Of a DNA stretch of 64,000 nucleotides, positions 16,771 to 24,727 are shown piece after piece. The DNA lies in assembly GCF_024448955.1 (NCBI RefSeq), contig NZ_JAMOIH010000005.1, positions 124,001 to 188,000 of the forward strand, in the 5' to 3' direction. The notes beneath the pieces are model-generated. The model was not told the origin of the DNA. It did not search any database and saw nothing but the letters and a program-made list of their open reading frames with translations. Source of the stretch: Stutzerimonas stutzeri (GTDB lineage Bacteria; Pseudomonadota; Gammaproteobacteria; Pseudomonadales; Pseudomonadaceae). Position 1 is the stretch's first letter, and each line of letters begins with the position of its first letter. Both the position numbers and the translations under genes were made by a program.

Positions 16771-16787
16771 AGCATTAGCTGTGCCAA
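16771..16787 (-). promoter_or_regulatory. Sigma-54 promoter of the nitrate transporter operon
   Basis: TTGGCACAGCTAATGCT on the minus strand fits the -24/-12 consensus with GG and GC ten bases apart. Transcription should start near 16760, three bases before hairpin P1. Confidence 0.85.
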
Positions 16788-16852
16788 AGAGCCGAAGCCT
16801 GACATTTCAAGGCTTCGCGCGCAGCCAGGGCTTCGCTGCCGAGCGAAATGGG

Positions 16853-16867
16853 CGCACCTCAGGTGCG
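16853..16867. promoter_or_regulatory. Dyad CGCACC-TCA-GGTGCG, possible enhancer site
   Basis: A perfect 6+3+6 dyad whose arms match the NtrC half-site GCACC/GGTGC, about 70 bases upstream of the sigma-54 promoter. The three-base spacer is shorter than the usual five, so it may instead be another regulator's site. Confidence 0.35.
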
Positions 16868-16891
16868 TCGTGCTTCGAAGTGGAGCGTTTT

Positions 16892-17335
16892 TCAGCTGAT
16901 GCGGTTGACCTTGGGGAACTTGGCGTCGAACTCGCTGGGCATCGGTACGACGCGCTTGTTCAGATAGTCGTAGAAAACGAAACCGGACTTGGCCATGGCG
17001 ATCAAGGTGCCATCGGCGGGGCGGGTGATGCGGAAGGTGATGTCGCCACCATAGCGGTTGAAGTCCATCACGCCGACTTCGAACAGCAGCACATCGCGCG
17101 CATGGGCTTCGGCTTTGTAGGTAGTGGCGAGGTCGGTGACGATGATGCCGTTTCCGTCCTTTCTGGTCTCGGCGATGCCGTAGGCGAACAAAAAGCGCGC
17201 GCGGGCCTCGGAAATCATCGAGATCATCGAATCGTTGGCCAGATGATTACCAGCGTTGATGTCGGTGATGCGTACGGTCAGTTGCGTGGTGAAACAGAAT
17301 TGGTCTTCGGGAAACTGCAAAGTGAGGCGGGCCAT
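16892..17335 (-). CDS. Acyl-CoA thioesterase, hotdog fold (4HBT family)
   Basis: 147-aa single-domain hotdog protein. The pattern of DINAGNHLAND (about residues 25-35) with a following helix of small residues, and TDLATTYKAEAHARD further on, is that of the YbgC/4-hydroxybenzoyl-CoA thioesterase group, which hydrolyses acyl-CoA thioesters. The usual catalytic Asp appears as D25 or D35. Its substrate cannot be told. It lies between nasT and the transporter but has no evident link to nitrate; a short stretch with the transporter's promoter follows it. Confidence 0.8.
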   Translation of the reverse strand: MARLTLQFPEDQFCFTTQLTVRITDINAGNHLANDSMISMISEARARFLFAYGIAETRKDGNGIIVTDLATTYKAEAHARDVLLFEVGVMDFNRYGGDITFRITRPADGTLIAMAKSGFVFYDYLNKRVVPMPSEFDAKFPKVNRIS

Positions 17336-17496
17336 GAAATGCTCGGCTGGTGATCGAAGGCGCGCATTCTAGCGTAGCCACTATGTCCGCCATAGCTAAC
17401 GCCGGAGCACAGCGCGAGCGCCGCCGGCTCGCCAGCCACAGCAGCGCTGCAAGTAACATGCGAGAGCTCACGTTCTATTGTGCGGAGCGCCGAGTC

Positions 17497-17640
17497 TCAT
17501 ACAGATGCTTTCCAGTCACGCTTTGTTTTAGTGCGTAGCGCTTCGAGTCGCTGATGATGCTGTGCGCTTGCAATCCGGTTCAGGTAATGGCCGAGCAATG
17601 CCAGCAGGCAGGCAATTATCAAGGTCGCGATCATGGCCAT
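17497..17640 (-). CDS. Short membrane protein of 47 residues, unknown function
   Basis: The frame reads MAMIATLIIACLLALLGHYL followed by a basic tail (NRIASAQHHQRLEALRTKTKRD...). It has an AAGGA seven bases before the ATG and predicts one N-terminal transmembrane helix with a positively charged cytoplasmic tail. The hydrophobic-then-charged layout and good ribosome site argue for a real gene, but there is no homology evidence. It lies in the 585-base gap between nasT and the thioesterase on the same strand as both. The rest of that gap shows nothing I can name. Confidence 0.5.
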   Translation of the reverse strand: MAMIATLIIACLLALLGHYLNRIASAQHHQRLEALRTKTKRDWKASV

Positions 17641-17920
17641 TCAGATATCCTTTTTTTATTCGATCAGCGGCGTTTGGAGCGAATCTCATTGAGGCGTGTG
17701 CTGTTCAGCACCCCTCTGTCAGCCGGCGTAGTGCGTGGTTAATGCTACGTAAGGGCAGGCAAGACTCTTGCCAATGAGCAGCATCAATGCCGCTTGACTC
17801 TGTGGCCAAGGATAATGGGGTTCTTTTCAGCGAAGCATGGCCGCTCAGCTCGTCTTGCTGAGGCGAAACGCCCAGCGGCGGTGCAACATCGAAGCTGCGT
17901 GCACCTTTGCCGGACAGTCG

Positions 17921-18499
17921 TTACCGATCGAGCAGTTCGTTCATGGCGATGATCTGCTCGGCTACCTGTATCAGCTTCTGCTGGCGGCTCATGGCCTGGC
18001 GGCGCATCAATGTATAGGCGTCTTCCTCGTTGCAGCTTTTCATTTTCATCAGCATGCCCTTGGCCAGCTCGATGCGCTTGCGCTCGACCAACTGTTGATC
18101 GCGCGCCTGCAGTTGCGCACGAATGGCCTGATCGCTTTCGAAGCGGGCCATCGCCACATCCAGGATCGGTTTGAGGCGTTGAGCCTGGATGCCTTCGACA
18201 ATATAGGCGCTGACGCCGGCGCGGATCGCCTGGCGCATGGCGTCGGGGTTGTCGTCGTCGGTGAACATCACGATGGGCCGCGGCTGATCGCGGCTGACCA
18301 TCACCACCTGCTCCATCACGTCTCGGCCAGGTGAGTCGGTGTCGATCAGCACTACGTCGGGGCGAACCGCTTCGACTCGTTCGGGCAGGTCGATGGTCAG
18401 GCCGGATTCCTCAATCACCTCGAAGCCGGCTTCCATCAGCGCGGCGCGCAGGCGACCAACCTTGCGGGGCGTATCGTCGATCAGCAGGACGCGAAGCAT
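17921..18499 (-). CDS. nasT: ANTAR-domain antiterminator NasT
   Basis: 192-aa response-regulator-like protein. Residues 1-120 form a receiver domain (LLIDDTP, then the phospho-acceptor region VLIDTDSPG, where D53 or D55 would be the site). The C-terminal 60 residues are the ANTAR RNA-binding domain (AKGMLMKMKSCNEEDAYTLM and the following AMSRQQKL). In related bacteria NasS holds NasT inactive until nitrate or nitrite binds NasS, and NasT then binds paired hexaloop hairpins and prevents termination. Two such leaders occur at 12823-12890 and 16717-16760. It follows nasS by 11 bases. Confidence 0.95.
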   Translation of the reverse strand: MLRVLLIDDTPRKVGRLRAALMEAGFEVIEESGLTIDLPERVEAVRPDVVLIDTDSPGRDVMEQVVMVSRDQPRPIVMFTDDDNPDAMRQAIRAGVSAYIVEGIQAQRLKPILDVAMARFESDQAIRAQLQARDQQLVERKRIELAKGMLMKMKSCNEEDAYTLMRRQAMSRQQKLIQVAEQIIAMNELLDR

Positions 18500-18510
18500 G
18501 GCTTTCTCCC

Positions 18511-19734
18511 TTAGCTCGGCTCGGGCAGCGCGGCGGTTTCGGTTAGGCCATCCAAGGCGAAACTGCGTGCATAGACGGCCGGATCGCTGCCGTCCCAGCG
18601 ACTGCCATCCATCAGCACGGCGCTGCGCATGACCGAGTCCGGCACCGAAATGTTCAATGCCGTCGCCGCATCGCTGTAGAGGCTGGTTTGCTGCACCTTC
18701 TGCGCAACGGCGAGGTAGTCCGGATCTTCGCGCAACAGGCCCCAGCGGCGCAGTTGGGTCATGAACCAGAGGCCGTCGGAATGGTAGGGCATGTTCACCT
18801 CGCCATTGCCGAAGAAGCGTAGCGGGTACTCGTCCTGCCAGGCGCGCCCCAGGCCGTCTTCATACTGGCCGAGAAAACGCGGCTCGATGGCGGCCACCGG
18901 TGCATCGACGTAGCCGCTGCCGGCGATCAACTGCGCGGTGCTGCGCCGATTCTCCTGGCTCTCGTCGATAAAGCGACTGGCTTCGAGGATCGCCATGACC
19001 AGTGCACGGGCAGTGTTGGGATATTGCTCGACGAAGGCGCGTGTGCAGCCCAGCACCTTTTCCGGATGGTCGGGCCAGATCGATTGGCTGGTGGCCAGGG
19101 TGAAGCCCATGTCTTCCCGTATCGCCTGAGCGCCCCAGGGCTCGCCGGCGCAGAAGCCATCGATGCGACCTGCCCGCAGGTGCGCCACCATTTGCGAAGG
19201 CGGCACCACCAGCGTGCGCACGTCTTTCAGCGGATGGATGCCGTAGGCCGCCAGCCAGTAATAAAGCCAGAGGGCATGCGTGCCGGTAGGGAAGGTTTGC
19301 GCCAGGACAAGCTTTGCACCGCTCTGGCGCACGCAGCGGCTGAGTGCTTCGGGATCGGTCACGCCCGACGTCTTGAGGGCGCTGGACAAGTTGATGCTCT
19401 GGCCGTTCTGAGCCAGACCCATGAGCACCGCCATGTCTATCGGCGCGCTGCCGCCGATCCCCAGATGTACGGCATAGATCAAACCGTACAGACCATGGGC
19501 GGCGTCCAGCTCGCCCTTGATCAGTTTGTCGCGAATATTCGACCAGGACGTTTGCCGTTGCAGGTTGAGGGTCAGGCCGTAGGGTTGAGCGAAGCCCTGT
19601 GTGGCGGCAACGATCAGCGATGCGGCATCGGTCAGGGCCATGAATCCGAGATTGACGACGCGTTTTTCCGGTGCATCGCTGCCCGCAACCCAAGCCAATA
19701 GGTCGGGCCGTGGCGGCGTGTTGGGATGAGTCAT
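18511..19734 (-). CDS. nasS: Nitrate-sensing protein NasS (NrtA/CmpA family)
   Basis: 407-aa protein related to the periplasmic nitrate-binding proteins of ABC transporters, but with no signal peptide, so it should stay in the cytoplasm. Family stretches such as NLGFMALTDAASLIVAATQG near the N-terminus, GELDAAHGLYGLIYAVHLG around residue 75 and DGFCAGEPWGAQA around 195 are visible. It is the ligand sensor that sequesters NasT. The gene is followed at once by nasT and is preceded by its own sigma-54 promoter, which would raise both under nitrogen limitation. Confidence 0.94.
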   Translation of the reverse strand: MTHPNTPPRPDLLAWVAGSDAPEKRVVNLGFMALTDAASLIVAATQGFAQPYGLTLNLQRQTSWSNIRDKLIKGELDAAHGLYGLIYAVHLGIGGSAPIDMAVLMGLAQNGQSINLSSALKTSGVTDPEALSRCVRQSGAKLVLAQTFPTGTHALWLYYWLAAYGIHPLKDVRTLVVPPSQMVAHLRAGRIDGFCAGEPWGAQAIREDMGFTLATSQSIWPDHPEKVLGCTRAFVEQYPNTARALVMAILEASRFIDESQENRRSTAQLIAGSGYVDAPVAAIEPRFLGQYEDGLGRAWQDEYPLRFFGNGEVNMPYHSDGLWFMTQLRRWGLLREDPDYLAVAQKVQQTSLYSDAATALNISVPDSVMRSAVLMDGSRWDGSDPAVYARSFALDGLTETAALPEPS

Positions 19735-19812
19735 GCGAACGGGACCTTTGACATGCTGGACGCGATCGCCACGGGAGGTGGCTGATGCGCTGAGAGATCA
19801 TGTGCCTGACGA

Positions 19813-19829
19813 AGCAAGCCACATGCCAA
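19813..19829 (-). promoter_or_regulatory. Sigma-54 promoter of nasST
   Basis: TTGGCATGTGGCTTGCT on the minus strand matches the -24/-12 consensus (GG-N10-GC), with one departure (T for C) in the GGCAC block. The start near 19802 leaves a leader of about 68 bases before nasS; I see no ANTAR hairpins in it. Confidence 0.75.
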
Positions 19830-19892
19830 AGGGAAAACGATTCCGCCCGCTTCCGGTTCAGACAGCAGGCGGTGCGCTACGCAGGTGGAGTT

Positions 19893-21512
19893 TCAGCGCG
19901 GATACAACGGCGGCAAGGCGCCGTTTTCCGCCTCGGTGGCGGTCGGTTGAGCGGCCGGCAGATTCTGGATGGCCTGCCATAGCGCCTCACCCTGCCAGCG
20001 CTGACCGGTCTCGCTGTAGAGCGCGCCGTTCAAGCCATCCAGCGCATCGGACAGCGGGACGAAGCGTGCCGCCATGTCCGCCAGTGTTTCTGGTTGTTGA
20101 CGCGCCCAGGCGTCGAGCGCGTGGCGGGTCGCCTGGGTGTCGTTGGCCAGACAGGCGCGCTTGAGGTCGTCGAGCAGGCTGCGTGGTGTCGGACCGCTCT
20201 GTACCGTGCGGATTACCGCCGGCTGGCTGCGTGCCCGTAGCCACAGGCCGAAGCCGAGCAGGGTGGTCAGGGCCAGCACTGCGCTGCTCAGCTGCCATGG
20301 CCATAGCCGTGTTTCGGTCTGCGCCTGCGGCGTGTCTGGATGCTCGATCGGCGCTTGTTGAAATTCGGGGTTTTCAGCCACCTGAAGCACTCGCTCGGGC
20401 AGGGTACTGCGCTCCAGGCGGTCTTCGCCGGTGTTCCACCAGACCAGCTCCACGCTTGGCAGCACGTATTCCCCAGCGCCTGTCGCAACGAGCGCCTCAC
20501 GCTGCTCGCGGCTGCCGGTGACGCCCTTGTCGGTGACCTCGTCGTTCAGGCTTGGCTGGTCGGGATAACGCCGCAGTCCAGCCACCGACGGCGATTCGAG
20601 CGGCGGCAGCTGAGTGCTGGACAGGCCTTCGGCCTTCAGCATCAGGCTGCGCGTCAGGGCCTCGCCCAGCTGGGCGTCCTGCGGTTGCGGACTCCAGGCT
20701 TCGACCAGGGTCAGGTTGGTCGCCGGAAGCCAGGGCGCATCGGCGGGATATTCGGCCGGCTTGGCTTTGACCTCTAGCGGAATCTCGGGGGATTTGACCT
20801 GGGTGGACTTGCCGAAGCGAGAACCGTAAAAGGCACCGTTCGAGGCCACGGTGGTCGCGCTGAATAGCTGCGCGGGAATGCTCAGCGTGCCGCTTTTCTG
20901 CGGGAACAGCGCATAGCGGATCTCGATCACGCCGTGACGTATTCCATTGATGTCTTTTTCGTAAGTGCGCGGCTCGCCAAGCCGCTCGACCAGCGCATCG
21001 CTCATCTGCAAGGGCGAGAGCGTGCTGTCGTCGTAGAGCGACACGGAATGGTAAATGCGCAGGGTCAGCACCACCTGCGCCTGGACGTAAACGCTGTCTT
21101 GGTCGAGGCTGGAGTCGATGAATATTGGCGCCAGCGTGTCGCTGCCTTCGTTCCCGGGCTCGCTGACATGCAGCGTGATGGGTTCGCTGCGCCAGTCGCC
21201 CAGCTGCAATGGCGGAATCACCACGTAGCCGGTCTGTAGCGGCTGAAGCGTGATCAACCATCGTGTGGTGGTACGCGCCTCGCCGTTGGCACCGGACAGC
21301 TGGTTGACCTGGCGGCTGTCGAACACCTTGAACAGGCCATCGAGCGGCTGCAGGTTCGGTCTGCCGAACGCCGTGATATCCCCGGTTTCGAGCGTCAACT
21401 CGACGGTTTCATCCAGGCTCAGCTGGGTGCGATCGACCCGCGCGACCAGCGCAGAGGCGCTCGCCTGGCAGCCGAGCATGAGCAGAAACACCAGTGTCAT
21501 CAGCCGCGTCAT
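19893..21512 (-). CDS. BatD-family protein (oxygen tolerance)
   Basis: 539-aa protein with an N-terminal signal peptide (LVFLLMLGCQASASA), a long periplasmic region and a transmembrane helix near residue 400 (SAVLALTTLLGFGLWL), then a cytoplasmic tail. The first 150 residues match the BatD pattern (DRTQLSLDETVELTLE). It is the last gene of the MoxR/Bat operon and overlaps batB by four bases. Bat proteins are linked to stress tolerance and envelope function; the molecular task is not established. Confidence 0.88.
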   Translation of the reverse strand: MTRLMTLVFLLMLGCQASASALVARVDRTQLSLDETVELTLETGDITAFGRPNLQPLDGLFKVFDSRQVNQLSGANGEARTTTRWLITLQPLQTGYVVIPPLQLGDWRSEPITLHVSEPGNEGSDTLAPIFIDSSLDQDSVYVQAQVVLTLRIYHSVSLYDDSTLSPLQMSDALVERLGEPRTYEKDINGIRHGVIEIRYALFPQKSGTLSIPAQLFSATTVASNGAFYGSRFGKSTQVKSPEIPLEVKAKPAEYPADAPWLPATNLTLVEAWSPQPQDAQLGEALTRSLMLKAEGLSSTQLPPLESPSVAGLRRYPDQPSLNDEVTDKGVTGSREQREALVATGAGEYVLPSVELVWWNTGEDRLERSTLPERVLQVAENPEFQQAPIEHPDTPQAQTETRLWPWQLSSAVLALTTLLGFGLWLRARSQPAVIRTVQSGPTPRSLLDDLKRACLANDTQATRHALDAWARQQPETLADMAARFVPLSDALDGLNGALYSETGQRWQGEALWQAIQNLPAAQPTATEAENGALPPLYPR

Positions 21513-23227
21513 CTAATCGTTTCCTGGCGCTTGCGTTGTTCGTAAAGGAATTTGCGGCGTAGCAACTCGCCGGGGTTGTCGGGAATCTTGCGCAGCCATT
21601 GATCCATCGCCTGATCCTGCTCGGGATCGTGTGAGCCCAGCTGGGAGTGGGCAAGTGATTCCTCCGTTTCGCCCTGTTCGATCGGATCTGGCGCCGCGGC
21701 GGGTGTGGCGTTTTCGCCGTTATCGCTGGCTTCATCCGCGTCGACCGGCTCGGTGGCTTCGGGTCGACTGGCCGCCGAACCGCTGGTCGAAGGCCTTTGC
21801 TCGGCATCGGGCGACGCATCCTGGGCAGGCTGGTCGTCGGGGGCTTGCTCCTGCTGCGCCTGTTGCTGGCGCTGGCGCAGGATTTCTTCGACGGTGGCCT
21901 TGTTACGTTGGGCGTGTTCCAGCGCCGGGTCGAGCGCCAATGCCTGATCGTAGGCTTCGATCGCCGCTTCCAGCCCGTCGTTGCGCGCCAGTGCGTTACC
22001 CCGGTTGTAATGGTCCGCGGCGGTATCACCCTTACCGAATTGCTCGGCGGCACCGGCAAAATCGCCGGCCTGGTAAAGAGCGTAGCCTCGCCATTGCGGG
22101 TTTTCGAAGCGCTCTGCGGCTTCGGCGGGACGTTCGGATTCGAGCAGGCGTATGCCTTGCTGATCCGGGCGCGACCACAGATCTTGCATGCCCGATGCGC
22201 TGGACGGTTGCGGCATGAAGACGATCAGCGGCAAACAGAACAACCAGCCGCGACGGCCGGCACAGGCGGCCAGCAACAGCAACGGCAGCAGCAGCCAATG
22301 CCCTTGATCCAGCCAGGCGCTGAGGCGAGTGGTGTCGTCTCGGGTCACGATCTCGCCGGTGCGTGCCAGTAATCCCAGCGCATGCAAGTCGCTTTCATCG
22401 AGCCGCGCCTGCTGATAGCGCCCGCCGATTTCGCTGGCGAAGCGGCGCAAACCACTGTCGTCGAGCCTTGGAATCAGAATGGCGCCGTTGTCATCTTTCA
22501 TAAAGCTGCCGTCTTCGCGGGCGATCGGCGCGCCTTGCTCGGTGCCGATGCCCAGTATCAGCAGCTGCACGGAACTGTCCTCCAGCAGCGTGGCGATCGC
22601 GGAGCGCTCCCGTTCATCCAGTTGGCTACCGATCAGCAGCAACCGGCCACGTTCATGGCCACCCTGAGCGAGCAAGCCGATGCCATGGGCAACGGCCAGA
22701 TCCGCCCGGTGCCCCGGCTCCGGCATCAGCTCGGGCTGGAGGGCATCCAAGAGGTTCTGGGTCGTGGCGATATCGTTGGTCAGCGGCACCAGCGTGTGAG
22801 CACTGCCGGCGAACGCCACCACTGCGGTCTGTGCATCCGGGCGGGTCTGCAACAGATCGAGGATCTCGTGTTTGGCCTGTTCCAGGCGGGTGGGCCGAAC
22901 GTCGGCGGCGAGCATGGCGGGCGTGGTATCGAGCAGTACCACCAGCGGATCGGCGCGTGACAGGCTCGGCTGCTCGGCCTGCTGCCAGCTCGGTCCGAGC
23001 AGCGCCAGACAGGCAAGCAGCCAGGCCGCGCCGAGCACCAGCCAGGGGCGTCGGCTGTTGCGCAGCCTGCCGCGTGTCAGCAAGGCGGCGTGAAATGCTT
23101 CGGGCAACAGGCGCTGCCAGCGGCCGATCTGCCGCTGGCGATGCCAGAGCCGCCACAGCAGCCAGATTGGCAACGGCAGAATCAGTAACCAGAAGGGTCG
23201 AAGCAGCTGCGGCAAAAACTCCATCAT
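21509..23227 (-). CDS. BatB-like VWA protein with TPR region (BatB-BatC type)
   Basis: 572 aa. An N-terminal membrane segment and a second near residue 70 precede a von Willebrand A domain (about 90-290); a third helix pair follows near 310-335. A TPR part (ADHYNRGNALARNDGLEAAI, about 400-430) and a long acidic Gln/Glu/Pro-rich stretch close the protein, like BatC. The MIDAS motif, normally DxSxS, reads DTTPA here, so metal binding is doubtful. Overlaps both neighbours, indicating coupled translation. Confidence 0.88.
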   Translation of the reverse strand: MMEFLPQLLRPFWLLILPLPIWLLWRLWHRQRQIGRWQRLLPEAFHAALLTRGRLRNSRRPWLVLGAAWLLACLALLGPSWQQAEQPSLSRADPLVVLLDTTPAMLAADVRPTRLEQAKHEILDLLQTRPDAQTAVVAFAGSAHTLVPLTNDIATTQNLLDALQPELMPEPGHRADLAVAHGIGLLAQGGHERGRLLLIGSQLDERERSAIATLLEDSSVQLLILGIGTEQGAPIAREDGSFMKDDNGAILIPRLDDSGLRRFASEIGGRYQQARLDESDLHALGLLARTGEIVTRDDTTRLSAWLDQGHWLLLPLLLLAACAGRRGWLFCLPLIVFMPQPSSASGMQDLWSRPDQQGIRLLESERPAEAAERFENPQWRGYALYQAGDFAGAAEQFGKGDTAADHYNRGNALARNDGLEAAIEAYDQALALDPALEHAQRNKATVEEILRQRQQQAQQEQAPDDQPAQDASPDAEQRPSTSGSAASRPEATEPVDADEASDNGENATPAAAPDPIEQGETEESLAHSQLGSHDPEQDQAMDQWLRKIPDNPGELLRRKFLYEQRKRQETIR

Positions 23228-24240
23228 GGCCGCTCTCCACGCCAGAACAGGCGTTGCAGCGATGAGTGCCAGAGGCTGTTTGCAACCAGCAGCAGGCTGA
23301 TCAGCAAGGCGGCGGACAATGGCCAGACATAGAGCGCATCGGCGACGCGCGCCTGGGTCGGTTGTTGCGCGGCGGGTTCGAGCTGATCGAGTGCCGCGCC
23401 GACGGCGACCAATTCGCTGCTCGAACGCGCCCGGAAGTATTCGCCACCGGTTTGTTCAGCGATTGCCCGTAGCGTCGGCTCGTCCAGTTCGGCGCCGACA
23501 TTGAAGCCGAAACGCTGGAGCACGCCGCCGCTTTCCGCGTCGGCGCCGATGCCAATGGTATGCACCTTGATGCCTTGCGTCGCAGCCAGGCGAGCGGCCA
23601 GTAGCGGCTCGATCTCGCCACCGTTGTTGGCGCCGTCGGTGACCAGTACCAGCACCCGGCTGTCCGCTGGGCGCTCACGCAGCCGTTTGACGGCCAGCCC
23701 GATGGCATCGCCAATGGCCGTGTTGCCACCGGCGATGCCGATGGCCGCCTCGTCGAGCCAGGTACGCACGGTTTGCCGATCGAAGGTCAGCGGAGCCTGC
23801 AAATAGGCCTGGCTACCGAACAGGATCAGCCCGACACGGTCTCCGCGCCGCTCGATGATGAAGTCACCGAGCAGGCGCTTGACCAGTTCGAGCCGGCTGA
23901 TCTCCTCGCCCTGCCATTGCATGTCGGGGTAGTCCATCGATCCGGAAACATCCACCGCTAGTAGCAGGTCGCGGCCACTGGTGGGCAGTGGTAACGGCTC
24001 GCCGAGCCATTGCGGCCTGGCAGCGGCGAACAGCAGCAGCAACCAGACCAGCAGATACGGAAGTTGCTGGCGCCACGCCGGCAGCGTGACCATGGCGCGG
24101 CGACCGGCCAGTGCCTCCAGGTCGTCGAGAAAGCTGACCTTCAAGGCGGCATCGCCGCTGTCGGCGGCCGGCAACAGCCTGCGCAGCACCCAGGGCAGCG
24201 GCAGCAGCAGGAAGACCCACGGCCATGCCAGATCAAACAT
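23224..24240 (-). CDS. BatA-like VWA membrane protein
   Basis: 338-aa protein with N-terminal membrane segments (LAWPWVFLLLPLPWVL and a second near residue 60), a von Willebrand A domain and a C-terminal helix (SAALLISLLLVANSL). The MIDAS motif DVSGS is intact, with the second ligand loop (GGNTAIGDA) and VLVTDGANN visible. I moved the start to MFDLAWPW, where family members begin and where it overlaps the preceding gene by eight bases. It probably pairs with BatB in the membrane. Confidence 0.9.
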   Translation of the reverse strand: MFDLAWPWVFLLLPLPWVLRRLLPAADSGDAALKVSFLDDLEALAGRRAMVTLPAWRQQLPYLLVWLLLLFAAARPQWLGEPLPLPTSGRDLLLAVDVSGSMDYPDMQWQGEEISRLELVKRLLGDFIIERRGDRVGLILFGSQAYLQAPLTFDRQTVRTWLDEAAIGIAGGNTAIGDAIGLAVKRLRERPADSRVLVLVTDGANNGGEIEPLLAARLAATQGIKVHTIGIGADAESGGVLQRFGFNVGAELDEPTLRAIAEQTGGEYFRARSSSELVAVGAALDQLEPAAQQPTQARVADALYVWPLSAALLISLLLVANSLWHSSLQRLFWRGERP

Positions 24241-24727
24241 GTTTGCGAATCCAGATCTGCACGGCCTGCTCCAACCCTTGGATGGCCTTGTCATCAAGTC
24301 GGCATTCGGCGCGATAGACACCTTCGACCAGCACCATCCAGCGCGTCAGGCCAGCCGCTGGGCAGCGATTGTCGAGAAACGCCAGCCAGGCACGCCCGCT
24401 GAGCGTATGCGGATGGGCGTCCGGATAACGGGTTCGACAGAGGCGCTTGAGCAGTGCATTAAGCTGCTGCAGCCACAGGTTGGCCGGCTGGCCGCCGTAG
24501 GGTTTGTTCAGCTGTGCGAGTTCGTCGAGGGCGATTTGTCGTTGAGGTTCGAGGGTCGGCTCGACTTCGGTCGTGTCGTCTCGCTTCCAATGCTGCCACG
24601 GGCGTAAACGTACGAGCAGAACGAGGCTGAGCAGTAACGCAGCGAGAAACCACCAGCCGGGTGCGGGTGGCCAGGCGCTTATCGGAGCAGGAGCCATAAG
24701 GGGTTCGAGCTGATCGAGCGAGCTCAT
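24233..24727 (-). CDS. DUF4381-type membrane protein of the Bat operon
   Basis: 164-aa protein with one clear transmembrane helix (GWWFLAALLLSLVLLVRL, residues about 24-41) and a cytoplasmic C-terminal domain. The tail has ALSGRAWLAFLDNRC-like sequence typical of DUF4381 proteins that sit between DUF58 and BatA genes. The function is unknown. It overlaps both neighbours by a few bases. Confidence 0.82.
   Translation of the reverse strand: MSSLDQLEPLMAPAPISAWPPAPGWWFLAALLLSLVLLVRLRPWQHWKRDDTTEVEPTLEPQRQIALDELAQLNKPYGGQPANLWLQQLNALLKRLCRTRYPDAHPHTLSGRAWLAFLDNRCPAAGLTRWMVLVEGVYRAECRLDDKAIQGLEQAVQIWIRKHV

Noticed and set aside
17247..17471. 74-codon minus-strand frame upstream of the thioesterase
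   Set aside because: Runs into the thioesterase gene in another frame and lacks a credible ribosome site, although its first residues are hydrophobic.
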